Shown in pieces: positions 25,496-34,600 of a stretch of DNA of 64,000 nucleotides. Both the position numbers and the translations under genes were made by a program. The first letter of the stretch is position 1. Each line of letters starts with the position of its first letter. This DNA is from Pseudomonas capsici (GTDB lineage Bacteria > Pseudomonadota > Gammaproteobacteria > Pseudomonadales > Pseudomonadaceae). The notes below the pieces were generated by a model that was given only the letters and a program-made list of their open reading frames with translations, was not told where the DNA came from and made no database searches. The DNA lies in the NCBI RefSeq assembly GCF_017165765.1, contig NZ_JAFGZD010000018.1, positions 43,734 to 107,733 on the forward strand. The letters run 5' to 3'.

Positions 25496-26814
25496 ACGCT
25501 TCAGTGCCGGGTGCGCTGGAGCGGGTCTTTGCCCAGTTTCTCGATCTCGAACGCCTGACCCGCGCCGCCCGCACGACCGACCAGCTGGCTTACAGTCTGG
25601 TCAATGACGGTCAGCCGCTGTTTGGTTTTCGTCATGCCGCGCTGGTCATTGCAGGCAAGGTGCGAGCGGTAACCGGTGTCAGCGTGATTGATCCCAATGC
25701 GCCCTTTGTCGCGTTCGTCGAGCATGCGGTCGCGCAGTTGTTCAAACAGCAGAAAGCCAGCCCGGCCAGCGTTGTGACGATGGATTCGCTCAGCGCTTCC
25801 GTGCGTGAGGACTGGCAAAGTCTGTCGGCCACCCATGTGTTCTGGCTGCCTTTGCTGGATCGCAAGGGGGAGGTGTTCGGCGGCCTGTGGCTGGCCCGCG
25901 ACAAACCCTGGGCTGCGCCCGAACAGGTTCTGCTCTCGCAACTGGGCGATACCTACAGCCACGCCTGGCTGGCATTGCAACCGCGCAAACACTGGCGTCT
26001 GCGCTGGAATCGCAAGCGCCAGATGGCGTTGCTGGCTATTGCCCTGCTGAGCCTGCTGATTCCGGTTCGCCAGTCGGTTCTGGCTCCCGCCGAAGTCGTG
26101 CCGCTGGCCGGTCGTGTGGTGGCTGCGCCGCTGGATGGTGTGATTGCCGAATTTCTGATCAAGCCCAACCAGCCCGTCAAGACCGGCGACCTGTTGGTGC
26201 GTTTTGAAAACACGACTCTCAAGGCCCAGGCCGACGTTGCAGAGCGCACTCTGGGCGTTGCCGAGGCCGAGTTGAAGGCCAACTCGCAGCGGGCGTTTGC
26301 CGATGCCGAGTCAGGCTCGAAGGTCGATCTGCTGGCCGCGCGCGTCGAACAGAAGCGGGCAGAGCGCGATTACGCTCGTGAATTGCTCAAGCGTAGCGAA
26401 GTCCGCGCCGAGCGTGACGGGATTGCGGTTTTCGCCGATGCCCAGCGCTGGACAGGCAAACCGGTCCAGACCGGCGAGCGTCTGCTGGAAATCGCCGATC
26501 CGTCCCAGGCCGAGCTGCGTATCGAGTTGGCGGTGGGTGATGCCATTGCTCTTGAACCGGATGCGGAAATTGCTCTGTTTCTGGACAGCGATCCTTTGCA
26601 TAGGCACTCCGCCCGTCTGGAGCGTGCGGCCTATGAAGCCCAACCGACGCCCGGCGGCCAACTGGCCTATCGTCTGGACGCCACTTTCCTGGATTCACCG
26701 CCTCCGCGTATCGGTCTGCGCGGCACCGCCAAGGTCTTTGGCGAGCGTGCGCCTCTGGCGTTGTATCTGCTGCGTCGGCCTCTGGCAGGTCTGCGTCAGA
26801 GCGTAGGCCTGTAA
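25492..26814 (+). CDS. GAF-like/HlyD-type membrane adaptor
   Basis: A 440-residue protein starting at GTG 25492, which overlaps the previous stop (GTGA). Residues 1-170 look like a GAF-type cytoplasmic domain (HAALVIAGKVRAVTG, FWLPLLDRKGEVFGGLWLARD). Residues about 177-195 form one transmembrane helix. Residues 200-430 form an HlyD-like periplasmic adaptor with lipoyl halves (GVIAEFLIKPNQPVKTGDLL and the matching ERDGIAVFADAQRW), a coiled coil and a barrel. A sensory-type domain fused to an adaptor is unusual and suggests control of the exporter from the cytoplasm. The GAF assignment is by pattern only. The next gene starts immediately after its stop (TAAATG). Confidence 0.8.
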   Translation: MNASVPGALERVFAQFLDLERLTRAARTTDQLAYSLVNDGQPLFGFRHAALVIAGKVRAVTGVSVIDPNAPFVAFVEHAVAQLFKQQKASPASVVTMDSLSASVREDWQSLSATHVFWLPLLDRKGEVFGGLWLARDKPWAAPEQVLLSQLGDTYSHAWLALQPRKHWRLRWNRKRQMALLAIALLSLLIPVRQSVLAPAEVVPLAGRVVAAPLDGVIAEFLIKPNQPVKTGDLLVRFENTTLKAQADVAERTLGVAEAELKANSQRAFADAESGSKVDLLAARVEQKRAERDYARELLKRSEVRAERDGIAVFADAQRWTGKPVQTGERLLEIADPSQAELRIELAVGDAIALEPDAEIALFLDSDPLHRHSARLERAAYEAQPTPGGQLAYRLDATFLDSPPPRIGLRGTAKVFGERAPLALYLLRRPLAGLRQSVGL

Positions 26815-28911
26815 ATGGCGCTGCCCAGCCTGCGGGCGGATCTGCAACTCACCTCTGCGGCCCCGGCACTCGACGGATCGCCGCGCTGGACATTGGCCGA
26901 CCCCATACGAGGTCGCTATTTCAAGCTGGGTGCCCAGGCGATCCGCCTGTTGCGGCATTGGTCGCTGGGTGATCCTGTGCAGGTCCTGCAGGCCGCCAAT
27001 CGTGAACCCGGTTTGCCGCTGGGCGATGACGAAGTGCAAGAGCTGCTGATCTTTCTGCGCAGCCATGACCTGATCGCTTCGACCGACCCGGATCAGCGCG
27101 CCAGCTATACCTACAAGGCCGAGGCTTCGCGTCAAGGCTTGTGGCAGATGCTGCTGCATCAATACCTGTTCTTCCGTATTCCCCTGTGGCGTCCGGATGC
27201 ATTTCTCAACCGCGCCTGGCCCTGGATGAAGCGCTTTGGTCCCGGCATTCTGCGCTATGGCTTGCCTGCCACGTTGATGCTCGGAGTGTTTCTGGTGGCG
27301 CGGGACTGGCAGCGTTTCATCGGTACCTTCCCGCATCTGTTCAGCCTGGGTGGTGCAATGGCGTTCGGTGCTGCACTGTTTTTCGCCAAGCTCTGCCATG
27401 AGTTCGGTCATGCTTTCATGGCCAAGCGGGCCGGCTGCCGGGTGCAGAGCATGGGTGTCGCGTTCATGGTGCTGTTGCCGCTGTTCTACACCGATGTCAG
27501 TGATGCTTGGCGAGTGAACGACCGACGTGCCCGCTTGTTGATCGGTGCGGGTGGTGTGCTGGCTGAAATGCTGCTGGCCTGCATTGCGCTGCTGGCCTGG
27601 TCGCTGTTGCCCGACGGGCCGGCGCGTACGGCAGCGTTCATGCTGGCCAGCGCAACCTGGATCACCACGGTGGTGGTCAACCTCAACCCGTTCATGCGCT
27701 TCGATGGTTACTTTCTGGTCAGTGACCTGTGGGAGGTGGATAACCTTCAAGGTCGGGCCTTTGCCTTGTGCCGCTGGCGTTTGCGCGAAGTGCTGTTCGG
27801 TTATGGCCAGCCAGCGCCCGAGCCGTGGACACCGACCATGCAGCGGCGTCTGTTGTGGTGGGGGTATCTGTCCTGGCTGTGGCGTGCGGCACTGTTTTTC
27901 GGGATCGCGCTGGCGGTCTATCACCTGTTCTTCAAGTTGCTGGGGATTTTCCTGATGTTGGTGGAGCTGGGTTGGTTCATCTTTCTGCCTATCTTCAAGG
28001 AAACGCGCCACTGGTGGGCCAATCGTGAACAGGCACATACCCCGCGGGTGCTGCTCAGCGCTGCCGGGCTGTTGGCGCTGGTATTGCTTCTGGCGGTGCC
28101 CTGGCGCAGCAGTGTCGAGCTTCCGGTGATGCTTGAAGCCGGCAGGGTGACCGCTCTGCATGCGCCGGTCGCGGCCAGGGTCAGGCAGGTGAATGTGCAG
28201 GACGGCCAGACGGTGGAGCAGGGCGCAGTGCTGGTGGAACTGGAGTCGCCGGACGTGGATTCGCGCCAGGCCATCGTGCGTCGGGAAATCGAAATCCTGC
28301 AATTGCAGATACGTCGTCAGGCCGGACGTAGCGAAACCGTCGCGGATGTCGGCGTGATCGAGCAGCGTCTGGCCAGCGCCGTGGCCGAGTATCGCGGTCT
28401 GGCGGCCCAGCGCGAGCGTTTACTGGTGCGGGCGCCCCAGGCCGGTCAGGTGCGCGATCTGATGCCCAAGTTGAGTCCGGGGCGCTGGGTTTCGACCCAG
28501 ACGCCGCTGGCGCGTATCGTCGAAGGTGGTACGCGGATACGCGGCTATCTGGCTGAAGACGCCTTGTGGCGTATCGCTCCGGGCGACAAGGGTCGTTTTA
28601 TCGCTGACGATCCCATGCGTGGATCGCTGCCAGTCGAGTTGCTGGAGGTGGATGCCAACGGCGTCTCCTATCTGGACCAGGAAGCGCTGACTTCCGATCA
28701 CCGCGGACCGATTGCCGTGCGCCGCGACGAAAATCAGCGTGCAGAGCCGGTGCAGGGCCAATATGGCGTGCGCCTGAAAGTGCTGGAAGATATCGAGGCT
28801 CCGACTCAGCCGTTGCGCGGCGTGGCGGTCTTGCAGGGGCGCAGCGAGTCGCTGCTGGGCGCAGTATGGCGGCGACTGGCGGCGCTGGGTGTGCGCGAAA
28901 GTGGTTTCTAG
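26815..28911 (+). CDS. M50-type membrane metalloprotease fused to an HlyD-like domain
   Basis: A 698-residue protein. Residues 1-90 resemble a small PqqD-like winged-helix domain (YFKLGAQAIRLLRHWSLGDP). Residues 140-420 are a polytopic M50/site-2-protease-type domain with the zinc motif H195-E-F-G-H199 and the third ligand in N289-LNPFMRFD297-GYF. Residues about 430-690 form a periplasmic adaptor-like part with lipoyl and coiled-coil segments. Related proteins are annotated as putative peptide zinc metalloproteases. No ABC exporter is encoded in this locus, so this protein may be the inner-membrane component of export, or may cut the exported cargo. That role is inferred. Confidence 0.82.
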   Translation: MALPSLRADLQLTSAAPALDGSPRWTLADPIRGRYFKLGAQAIRLLRHWSLGDPVQVLQAANREPGLPLGDDEVQELLIFLRSHDLIASTDPDQRASYTYKAEASRQGLWQMLLHQYLFFRIPLWRPDAFLNRAWPWMKRFGPGILRYGLPATLMLGVFLVARDWQRFIGTFPHLFSLGGAMAFGAALFFAKLCHEFGHAFMAKRAGCRVQSMGVAFMVLLPLFYTDVSDAWRVNDRRARLLIGAGGVLAEMLLACIALLAWSLLPDGPARTAAFMLASATWITTVVVNLNPFMRFDGYFLVSDLWEVDNLQGRAFALCRWRLREVLFGYGQPAPEPWTPTMQRRLLWWGYLSWLWRAALFFGIALAVYHLFFKLLGIFLMLVELGWFIFLPIFKETRHWWANREQAHTPRVLLSAAGLLALVLLLAVPWRSSVELPVMLEAGRVTALHAPVAARVRQVNVQDGQTVEQGAVLVELESPDVDSRQAIVRREIEILQLQIRRQAGRSETVADVGVIEQRLASAVAEYRGLAAQRERLLVRAPQAGQVRDLMPKLSPGRWVSTQTPLARIVEGGTRIRGYLAEDALWRIAPGDKGRFIADDPMRGSLPVELLEVDANGVSYLDQEALTSDHRGPIAVRRDENQRAEPVQGQYGVRLKVLEDIEAPTQPLRGVAVLQGRSESLLGAVWRRLAALGVRESGF

Positions 28912-28929
28912 GGAAAGAGGGCAACGCTG

Positions 28930-29427
28930 ATGCTGAACAATGCAGATGGACTTGAAGTGCGTCCATCCCGGGACTCGGATGCTCCTTTCATTCAGTCGCT
29001 CTACCGTTCGGCCCGACCGGATTTGCAGTTCATCGATGGTGAGCGCGAGTTTGTCGATGAGGTCATCGCCCAGCAATTCCGGGTGCAGGAAACCGGTATG
29101 GGCGGCGAGTTTCCCAACGCCATGCATTACGTGATCGAGAAGCTTGGCACGTTGATCGGTGCGCTGGTGACCGACTTCGGTCCCAATGAGATTCGTGTGC
29201 TGTACCTGGCGTTCATCCCGGCAGCGCGGGGCAAGGGCTACGGACGGACCGTATTGAGAGGCGTGCAGCAGGCTGCCGAAAAGGTTTGCTGCCCGGTGGC
29301 GACGGTGGTCTGGGCCAATAATCCCCATGCGCGCCAGCATTATCTGGCGCTCGGGTTTCAGGTCGAAGAACGGGATGTGGCGGCTGAACGGCTGGTCTGG
29401 TATCCGGGCCAGCCGGCGGCGTTCTGA
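28930..29427 (+). CDS. GNAT family N-acetyltransferase
   Basis: A 165-residue GNAT-fold protein with the acetyl-CoA-binding motif AARGKGYGRTVLRGV and the C-terminal HARQHYLALGFQVEER typical of the superfamily. It starts 18 bases after the M50 gene with a GAGGG site, so it is probably the fourth gene of the same transcript. The acceptor is unknown. It could acetylate a protein N-terminus or lysine of a locus product, or act on a small molecule; sequence does not decide. Confidence 0.85.
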   Translation: MLNNADGLEVRPSRDSDAPFIQSLYRSARPDLQFIDGEREFVDEVIAQQFRVQETGMGGEFPNAMHYVIEKLGTLIGALVTDFGPNEIRVLYLAFIPAARGKGYGRTVLRGVQQAAEKVCCPVATVVWANNPHARQHYLALGFQVEERDVAAERLVWYPGQPAAF

Positions 29428-29739
29428 TCAGTTGAAGCTGATGCAGTAGTAGGCAAGGTTTGCATCGCGTCCCATGGGCGGTACGCGGGAAACAAACACT
29501 TCTTCCAGTCTGCCCAGTTCTGGCAGGTCGATGCTGCACAGGCCATCGACGAAGTCGCTGGGTGCCAGTGAATCGAGGCTGACGCTGAAAGGCAGGCGCT
29601 GGTTGTCGGACAGGCGCGCCAGGGGTTTTTCGTCGATGGCGGAAATGGCAATCGGCAACTGGCTGCCATCGCTCAGTTGCAGGACGCACTGGCTACCCTT
29701 GAGTGCCCGGAAATGTTCGGCAGTAACGTGTTGCAGCAT
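29428..29739 (-). CDS. Small DUF6916-like protein
   Basis: A 103-residue protein beginning MLQHVTAEHFRALKGSQCVL, which resembles small proteins of the DUF6916 type often encoded beside tail-collar genes; the family name is from memory. It looks like a compact beta-rich domain without signal peptide or membrane segment. The start at 29739 has a TGGAGT site; the frame continues 29 codons upstream without similarity. Its stop is immediately next to the GNAT stop on the other strand. It follows the collar protein gene by 52 bp, so the two form a short convergent operon. Confidence 0.7.
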   Translation of the reverse strand: MLQHVTAEHFRALKGSQCVLQLSDGSQLPIAISAIDEKPLARLSDNQRLPFSVSLDSLAPSDFVDGLCSIDLPELGRLEEVFVSRVPPMGRDANLAYYCISFN

Positions 29740-29791
29740 GGAACGACTCCAGCAGTGGTGACGGATGAGCCCTTCCCTGGGCCCGGGTTTG

Positions 29792-30385
29792 TCAGTTGCG
29801 AGTAGGGAACAGGCCCTGCAAGGCAATGCTGAAGTTCACGACCAGGAAAGGGTTCATGCTGTCCAGAGGCAGGCTGCCACCGACCGAGCCCATGGTGCCG
29901 CTGATGGCGGTGGTGACGCCCTTCTGTACGATCGGGGCATTGGTTCCCAGGTCAGGGGCAAAGATGTTGGCGGAGGTCGGGCCGGCCGTCGAGCCGCCGA
30001 GATAACAGTTGGTGGCGGTTGGCACGATAGAACCTGTGGCACTCGGCTGGGCGCCCAGATTGATGGTTGTGGTCGCTGCCAGTGTGGTCATCGGGTGGAC
30101 GTGGGCCGGCATGTTGGCAATGGCGACCGTTACTTTTTCAACGCCTGCCGATGTACCGATTGTCCGGTTGGTGAGGTTGAGTCCCTGGCCCTGGTTGACC
30201 GGTACCCGGCCTTGCAGGTTGGGCAGCATGAAGTTCTGCGGTGCGGTTCCTCCATAGATGTTTCCCAGCAATGCGTACAAGGCGTTGTACTGGTTGACGT
30301 TCATTGTCTGGCCGTTGCATTGCGCCCAGCCATAGGGCGCAAAGGGAAAGGCGAACGTCATGATCGAACCCATAAAAACTTCCAT
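29792..30385 (-). CDS. Phage tail-collar domain protein (microcystin-dependent protein type)
   Basis: A 197-residue protein with the N-terminal collar fold signature MEVFMGSIMTFAFPFAPYGWAQCNGQ type (split motif at residues 4-26), then LYALLGNIYGG and LPNLQGRVPVNQG. Similar proteins are annotated as MdpB or tail fibre protein and occur outside prophages. The C-terminal half is low-complexity and Ala/Thr-rich with a trimeric-fibre look. No other phage genes are nearby, so this is not a prophage. It is transcribed opposite to the export genes that flank it. Confidence 0.82.
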   Translation of the reverse strand: MEVFMGSIMTFAFPFAPYGWAQCNGQTMNVNQYNALYALLGNIYGGTAPQNFMLPNLQGRVPVNQGQGLNLTNRTIGTSAGVEKVTVAIANMPAHVHPMTTLAATTTINLGAQPSATGSIVPTATNCYLGGSTAGPTSANIFAPDLGTNAPIVQKGVTTAISGTMGSVGGSLPLDSMNPFLVVNFSIALQGLFPTRN

Positions 30386-30801
30386 AAACCCTCATCCTTC
30401 ATATGTCATGGGGTGCCATGCGATATGCCCGGGCGCCTGCCCGGTTGCTGGCAGGTGAGAGCGTAGACGCTGTGGAGGGAGTTGCTGCGGTTTTACACAT
30501 TCATGTCGCAATTGAAACAATCCCCTGTGCAGATGACGTTCATGCGACCCATGGAAGGCGCTTGTCCTCGGAAAAGGCTGGCCGTGATTTCGGAGCGTCC
30601 TCAGACCGTTCATCTGATAGTTATCATCTGTAAAAGGCTGGAAGGCCCGGAACAGCGGACTATCGTCATATGCAAGCGTTTTTTCCGGCTTGTACAGCTC
30701 AAGTTCAGGGAACTGATGTCGAAGTACTACTATTCGAGTACATTTTGTTACGTTAGGCTGACACTCCTCCAGATGGATTGGGCGCTCAGGCAGGGAAAAG
30801 G
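30386..30801. other. 416 bp intergenic region, divergent promoters expected
   Basis: This gap separates the minus-strand collar gene from the plus-strand sulfotransferase. I see no convincing gene in it. It is more AT-rich than its neighbours, especially 30600-30780. A GTACT/AGTAC inverted pair lies near 30725-30742. The region should contain the promoters for both flanking transcripts, including the one leading to the giant LEPR-XLL gene, but no clear -35/-10 pair could be assigned. Confidence 0.5.
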
Positions 30802-31638
30802 ATGCAAGACTTTCATTTCATATCGGGTCTGCCACGTTCGGGTTCTACCCTGCTGTCAGCCATTCTCTTGCAGAACCCCCGCTTTCATGCCGGCATGAGC
30901 AGCCCGGTCGCCACTCTGTTTTCCAGTGTGCTGGGCCAGTGCAGTGCCGGCAGCGAGTTTTCTTCGGTAATCGATACCGCCATGCGTCGTCGGCTGCTGC
31001 GCGGGATCTTCGATTCCTACTACGCCGACAAACTCGACAAATCCATTGTCTTCGATACCAGCCGTAGCTGGTGCTCGCGTCTGCCCGCATTGATGGATCT
31101 GTTCCCGCAATCCAAGGTCATTGCCTGCGTGCGCAACGTGGCCTGGATCATGGACAGCATCGAGCGTGTCTATCGCGGCAATCCTTTCGAGAACACCAAG
31201 CTGTTCGTCGACGATGTCGAACGTAACACCGTCTACAGCCGGGTCGAGACGCTGGCTCAGCGCAACCGCTTGGTGGGGTTTGCCTGGGCTTCGCTGAAAG
31301 AAGCCTATTACGGCGAGCATGCCGAGTCGCTGTTGCTGATCGATTACGACCTGCTGTCCCAGGCCCCGGACCGCGTCATGCGGCTGGTGTATGACTTCAT
31401 CGGCGAACCCTGGTTCGAGCACGATTTCAATAACCTCTCTTACGACGCGCCGCAGTTCGACGATGCCCTGGGTGTTTCCGGTCTGCACAAGGTCAAGCCC
31501 CGGGTCGCTTTTGAACCCCGGCGCACGATCCTGCCGCCGGACCTGTTTGAGCAGTATTCAAAGCTGTCGTTCTGGAATGACGGTTCGGCCAGCGCCGCCA
31601 ACGTCATCCGCATGAAATCCGACGCCGCGGCCCACTGA
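30802..31638 (+). CDS. Sulfotransferase family protein (first)
   Basis: A 278-residue protein whose N-terminus FHFISGLPRSGSTLLSAIL contains the 5'-phosphosulfate-binding loop of PAPS-dependent sulfotransferases (residues about 8-16). The 3'-phosphate-binding region is plausibly around VIACVRNVAWIMDS. No signal peptide is present, so it should act in the cytoplasm. The start at 30802 follows GGGAAAAGG and avoids a short non-conserved extension. It is 49 bp upstream of the giant LEPR-XLL gene on the same strand. Its target may be that protein or a glycan; this is inference. Confidence 0.85.
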   Translation: MQDFHFISGLPRSGSTLLSAILLQNPRFHAGMSSPVATLFSSVLGQCSAGSEFSSVIDTAMRRRLLRGIFDSYYADKLDKSIVFDTSRSWCSRLPALMDLFPQSKVIACVRNVAWIMDSIERVYRGNPFENTKLFVDDVERNTVYSRVETLAQRNRLVGFAWASLKEAYYGEHAESLLLIDYDLLSQAPDRVMRLVYDFIGEPWFEHDFNNLSYDAPQFDDALGVSGLHKVKPRVAFEPRRTILPPDLFEQYSKLSFWNDGSASAANVIRMKSDAAAH

Positions 31639-31687
31639 CCGCGGTTTTCCATATCCGAGTTACAACGTTCGATCTCTGGTGAGCAAC

Positions 31688-34600
31688 ATGTGGTGGAACA
31701 AGAAGAAGTCGCCGACCGTACAGCGGGCATCCTCGGGTGCGAAATCCTCCGCTTCCCCCATGATCATGTTCCTGGAACCGCGAATGTTGTTCGACGGCGC
31801 GGTGGCTGCCACCGTTGCCGATACGGCCCAGGCCGACAGCGCGGCGACGGCCGAGGCTGCCAAGGCCACCGATCACGCGGCTGCCAAAGACAGCAGTGAC
31901 AGCAGCCATGCGCAGTCGGCCGCCACGGCCGATGTCACCACGACCCCGGCGGCGGTGCCGGGCACGACCGTGGTGTTCGTCGACTCGCGGGTCAAGGATG
32001 CCGACAGCCTGCTCACCGGTGTCGCGCCGGGCGCTCAGGTGGTCATGCTAGATGCCACTCGTGACGGCCTGCAGCAGATTGCCGACTATCTGGATTCCCA
32101 TCAGGGCGTGAGTTCGGTACAGATCATTGCCCACGGTAACTCAGGCGATCTGTGGCTGGGCAACAGCTACCTGTCTGCCGACAACATCGCCCAGCGCAGT
32201 GCCTTGCTGGCCGAGATCGGCAATGACATGGCCGAAGGCGGCGATATCCTGATCTACGCCTGTAATACGGCGGAAGGCGATCAGGGCCTGAGTTTCATCG
32301 ATTCGCTGGCCGGCCTTACCGGTCGTGACATCGCGGCTTCGACCAACCGTACCGGTGTGGGCGGCGACTGGGATCTGGAGATCGCGACCGGCAGCATCGA
32401 AAGTGTCAGTGCCCTGTCGCGTCAGGCCATGGACTCCTACCAGTGGGGTCTGGCGACCTTTACCGTGACCTCCAGCGCCAACACCGGCGTGGGCAGTCTG
32501 CGTGAGGCACTGACCAACGCCCAGAACGGCGATATCGTCACCTTCAACAGCAACATGACGGTGCTGCTGACCAGTCAGTTGCAAGTCACTCGCAACATCA
32601 CCATCGACGGCGACCTCAATAACGACGGTGTGGCCGATGTCACGCTGGACGGTCAGTACCGTACCAGTGTCATCAGGGTCAACTCCGGTGTGACCACAAC
32701 CTTTGACGGCCTGGTCATCACTCGTGGTCTGATTGCCGGTGCAGGTGCCAATGGTGGTTCGTCGGCGAGCGACTCAATGGGGGCCGGTATTTCCAACGCC
32801 GGTAACCTGACATTGCTCAACGTCACCGTGACCTCGAACGCTGCTTCGGGTGGCGGCGGTGGCGGCGGTGCAACCGGTGGGTATTACGGCGGCGGTGGTG
32901 GTGGCGGCGGTGCTCTCGGTGGCCAGAACGGTGGTACTGCAGGTCGTGTCGGCGTACAGGGTGCGCCTTACACCGGTACGGCACCTTCTGCCAACACCGG
33001 CGGCAACGGTGGCGCATTCAGTACGGTCTATTTCGGTGGGCGCGGCGGTAGTTCAACCGGTGGCGCAGGCGGTATCGGCAATACCTTTGGCTACAGCGAT
33101 GGTGGTGCGGGTCGTACTGCGAACAACGGCACGATTTCCATCGGCGGTGGCGGTGGCGGTGCCGGCTGGAACACTCGTGGTGGCGATGGTGGATCGGCTG
33201 TGGGTGGTGTCTACAATGCCAGCACCGGTGTTCTGACCATCGTCGGCACGACGTCCATCACCAACAACCTCGGTGCCGGTGGCGGCGGTGGTGGTGGCAA
33301 TGCCGCCGGTGGCGGTGAAGGCGGTCAGGGCGTGGGCGGTATCTGGAGCAAGGGGACGGTCCTGATCACCGCCTCCAACTTCGCGATCATGAGCGGCAAC
33401 GTGGGGGCCAGCGGTGCAGGTGGTCTGGCCCTTAACGGTGGGCCTACTGGTGTATCGCCAACTGCGGTCAACTCCATCCTCAACGATGGCGGCACGCTCA
33501 ATACCAGTTTCAGTGCAGACACTACGGCGCCTACGGTTTCCAGCATCGTGATTGCCAACCCGTCCCTGAGTTCGGGCAGTACGTCGACCGTGACCTTCAC
33601 CTTCAGCGAGCCGGTCTTCGGTCTGGATATTTCCGAAGTCGTTGTGCCGAACGGCACGCTGACCAATCTGGTGACCACCAACAACATTACGTGGACCGCC
33701 ACCCTGACCGCGGCCGGCAATATTTCCGATTCCAGCAATGCGATTACCCTGGCTGGTTCGGCAGTGCGCGACTCGTCGGGCAACATCGGCACCGGTACGG
33801 GGACGTCCAACAACTACACGGTTTCGGATACCACGCCTCCCACGGCGACTATCGTGGTGGCCGACAACGCCCTGGCAGTCGGTGAAACCTCGCTGGTGAC
33901 CATTACCTTCAGCGAAGCGGTCACCGGTTTCACCAATGCCGACCTGACGGTTGGCAGCGGCACTCTGAGCCCGGTTTCCAGCAGTGATGGCGGTACCACC
34001 TGGACTGCGACTTTTACACCAACGGCCAACCTCACCAGTAACACCAACCAGATCACTCTGAATCGGGCCGGTGTACAGGATCTGTCCGGCAACGCGGGTG
34101 TGGGTACGACCACCTCCAACAACTACGCGATCGACACGGCACGTCCGACTGCAACCATCGTGGTTTCCGATACGGTCCTGTCCATCGGCGATACTGCGCT
34201 GGTGACCATCACCTTCAGCGAAGCGGTCACCGGTTTCAACAATGCCGACCTGACGGTTGCCAATGGCTCGTTGAGCTCGATGACCACCAGCAACAACATC
34301 GTCTGGACCGGGATGTTCACCCCGATCAACAACATTACAGACGCCACCAACCTGATTACCCTGGACAACACCGGGGTTACCGATGCGGCAGGCAATACCG
34401 GTGCAGGTACGACTGACTCCAACAATTACGCTATCGACACCCAGCGACCAACCGCTACGATCGTACTGGCCGATACGGCCCTTTCGGTCGGTGAAACTTC
34501 GCTGGTGACCATCACCTTCAGCGAAGCGGTGACCGGCTTCACCAATGCCGACCTGATCGTGCCCAACGGCACCTTGAGCCCGGTCAGCAGCAGCGATGGC

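Noticed and set aside
26695..28302. 535-codon open frame opposite the M50-HlyD gene
   Set aside because: Gln/His/Arg-rich translation without any known motif; the plus-strand frame has clear M50 and adaptor motifs.
29792..30385. Prophage remnant suggested by the tail-collar protein
   Set aside because: No integrase, capsid, terminase or other tail genes nearby; collar proteins of this type occur alone in many bacteria.
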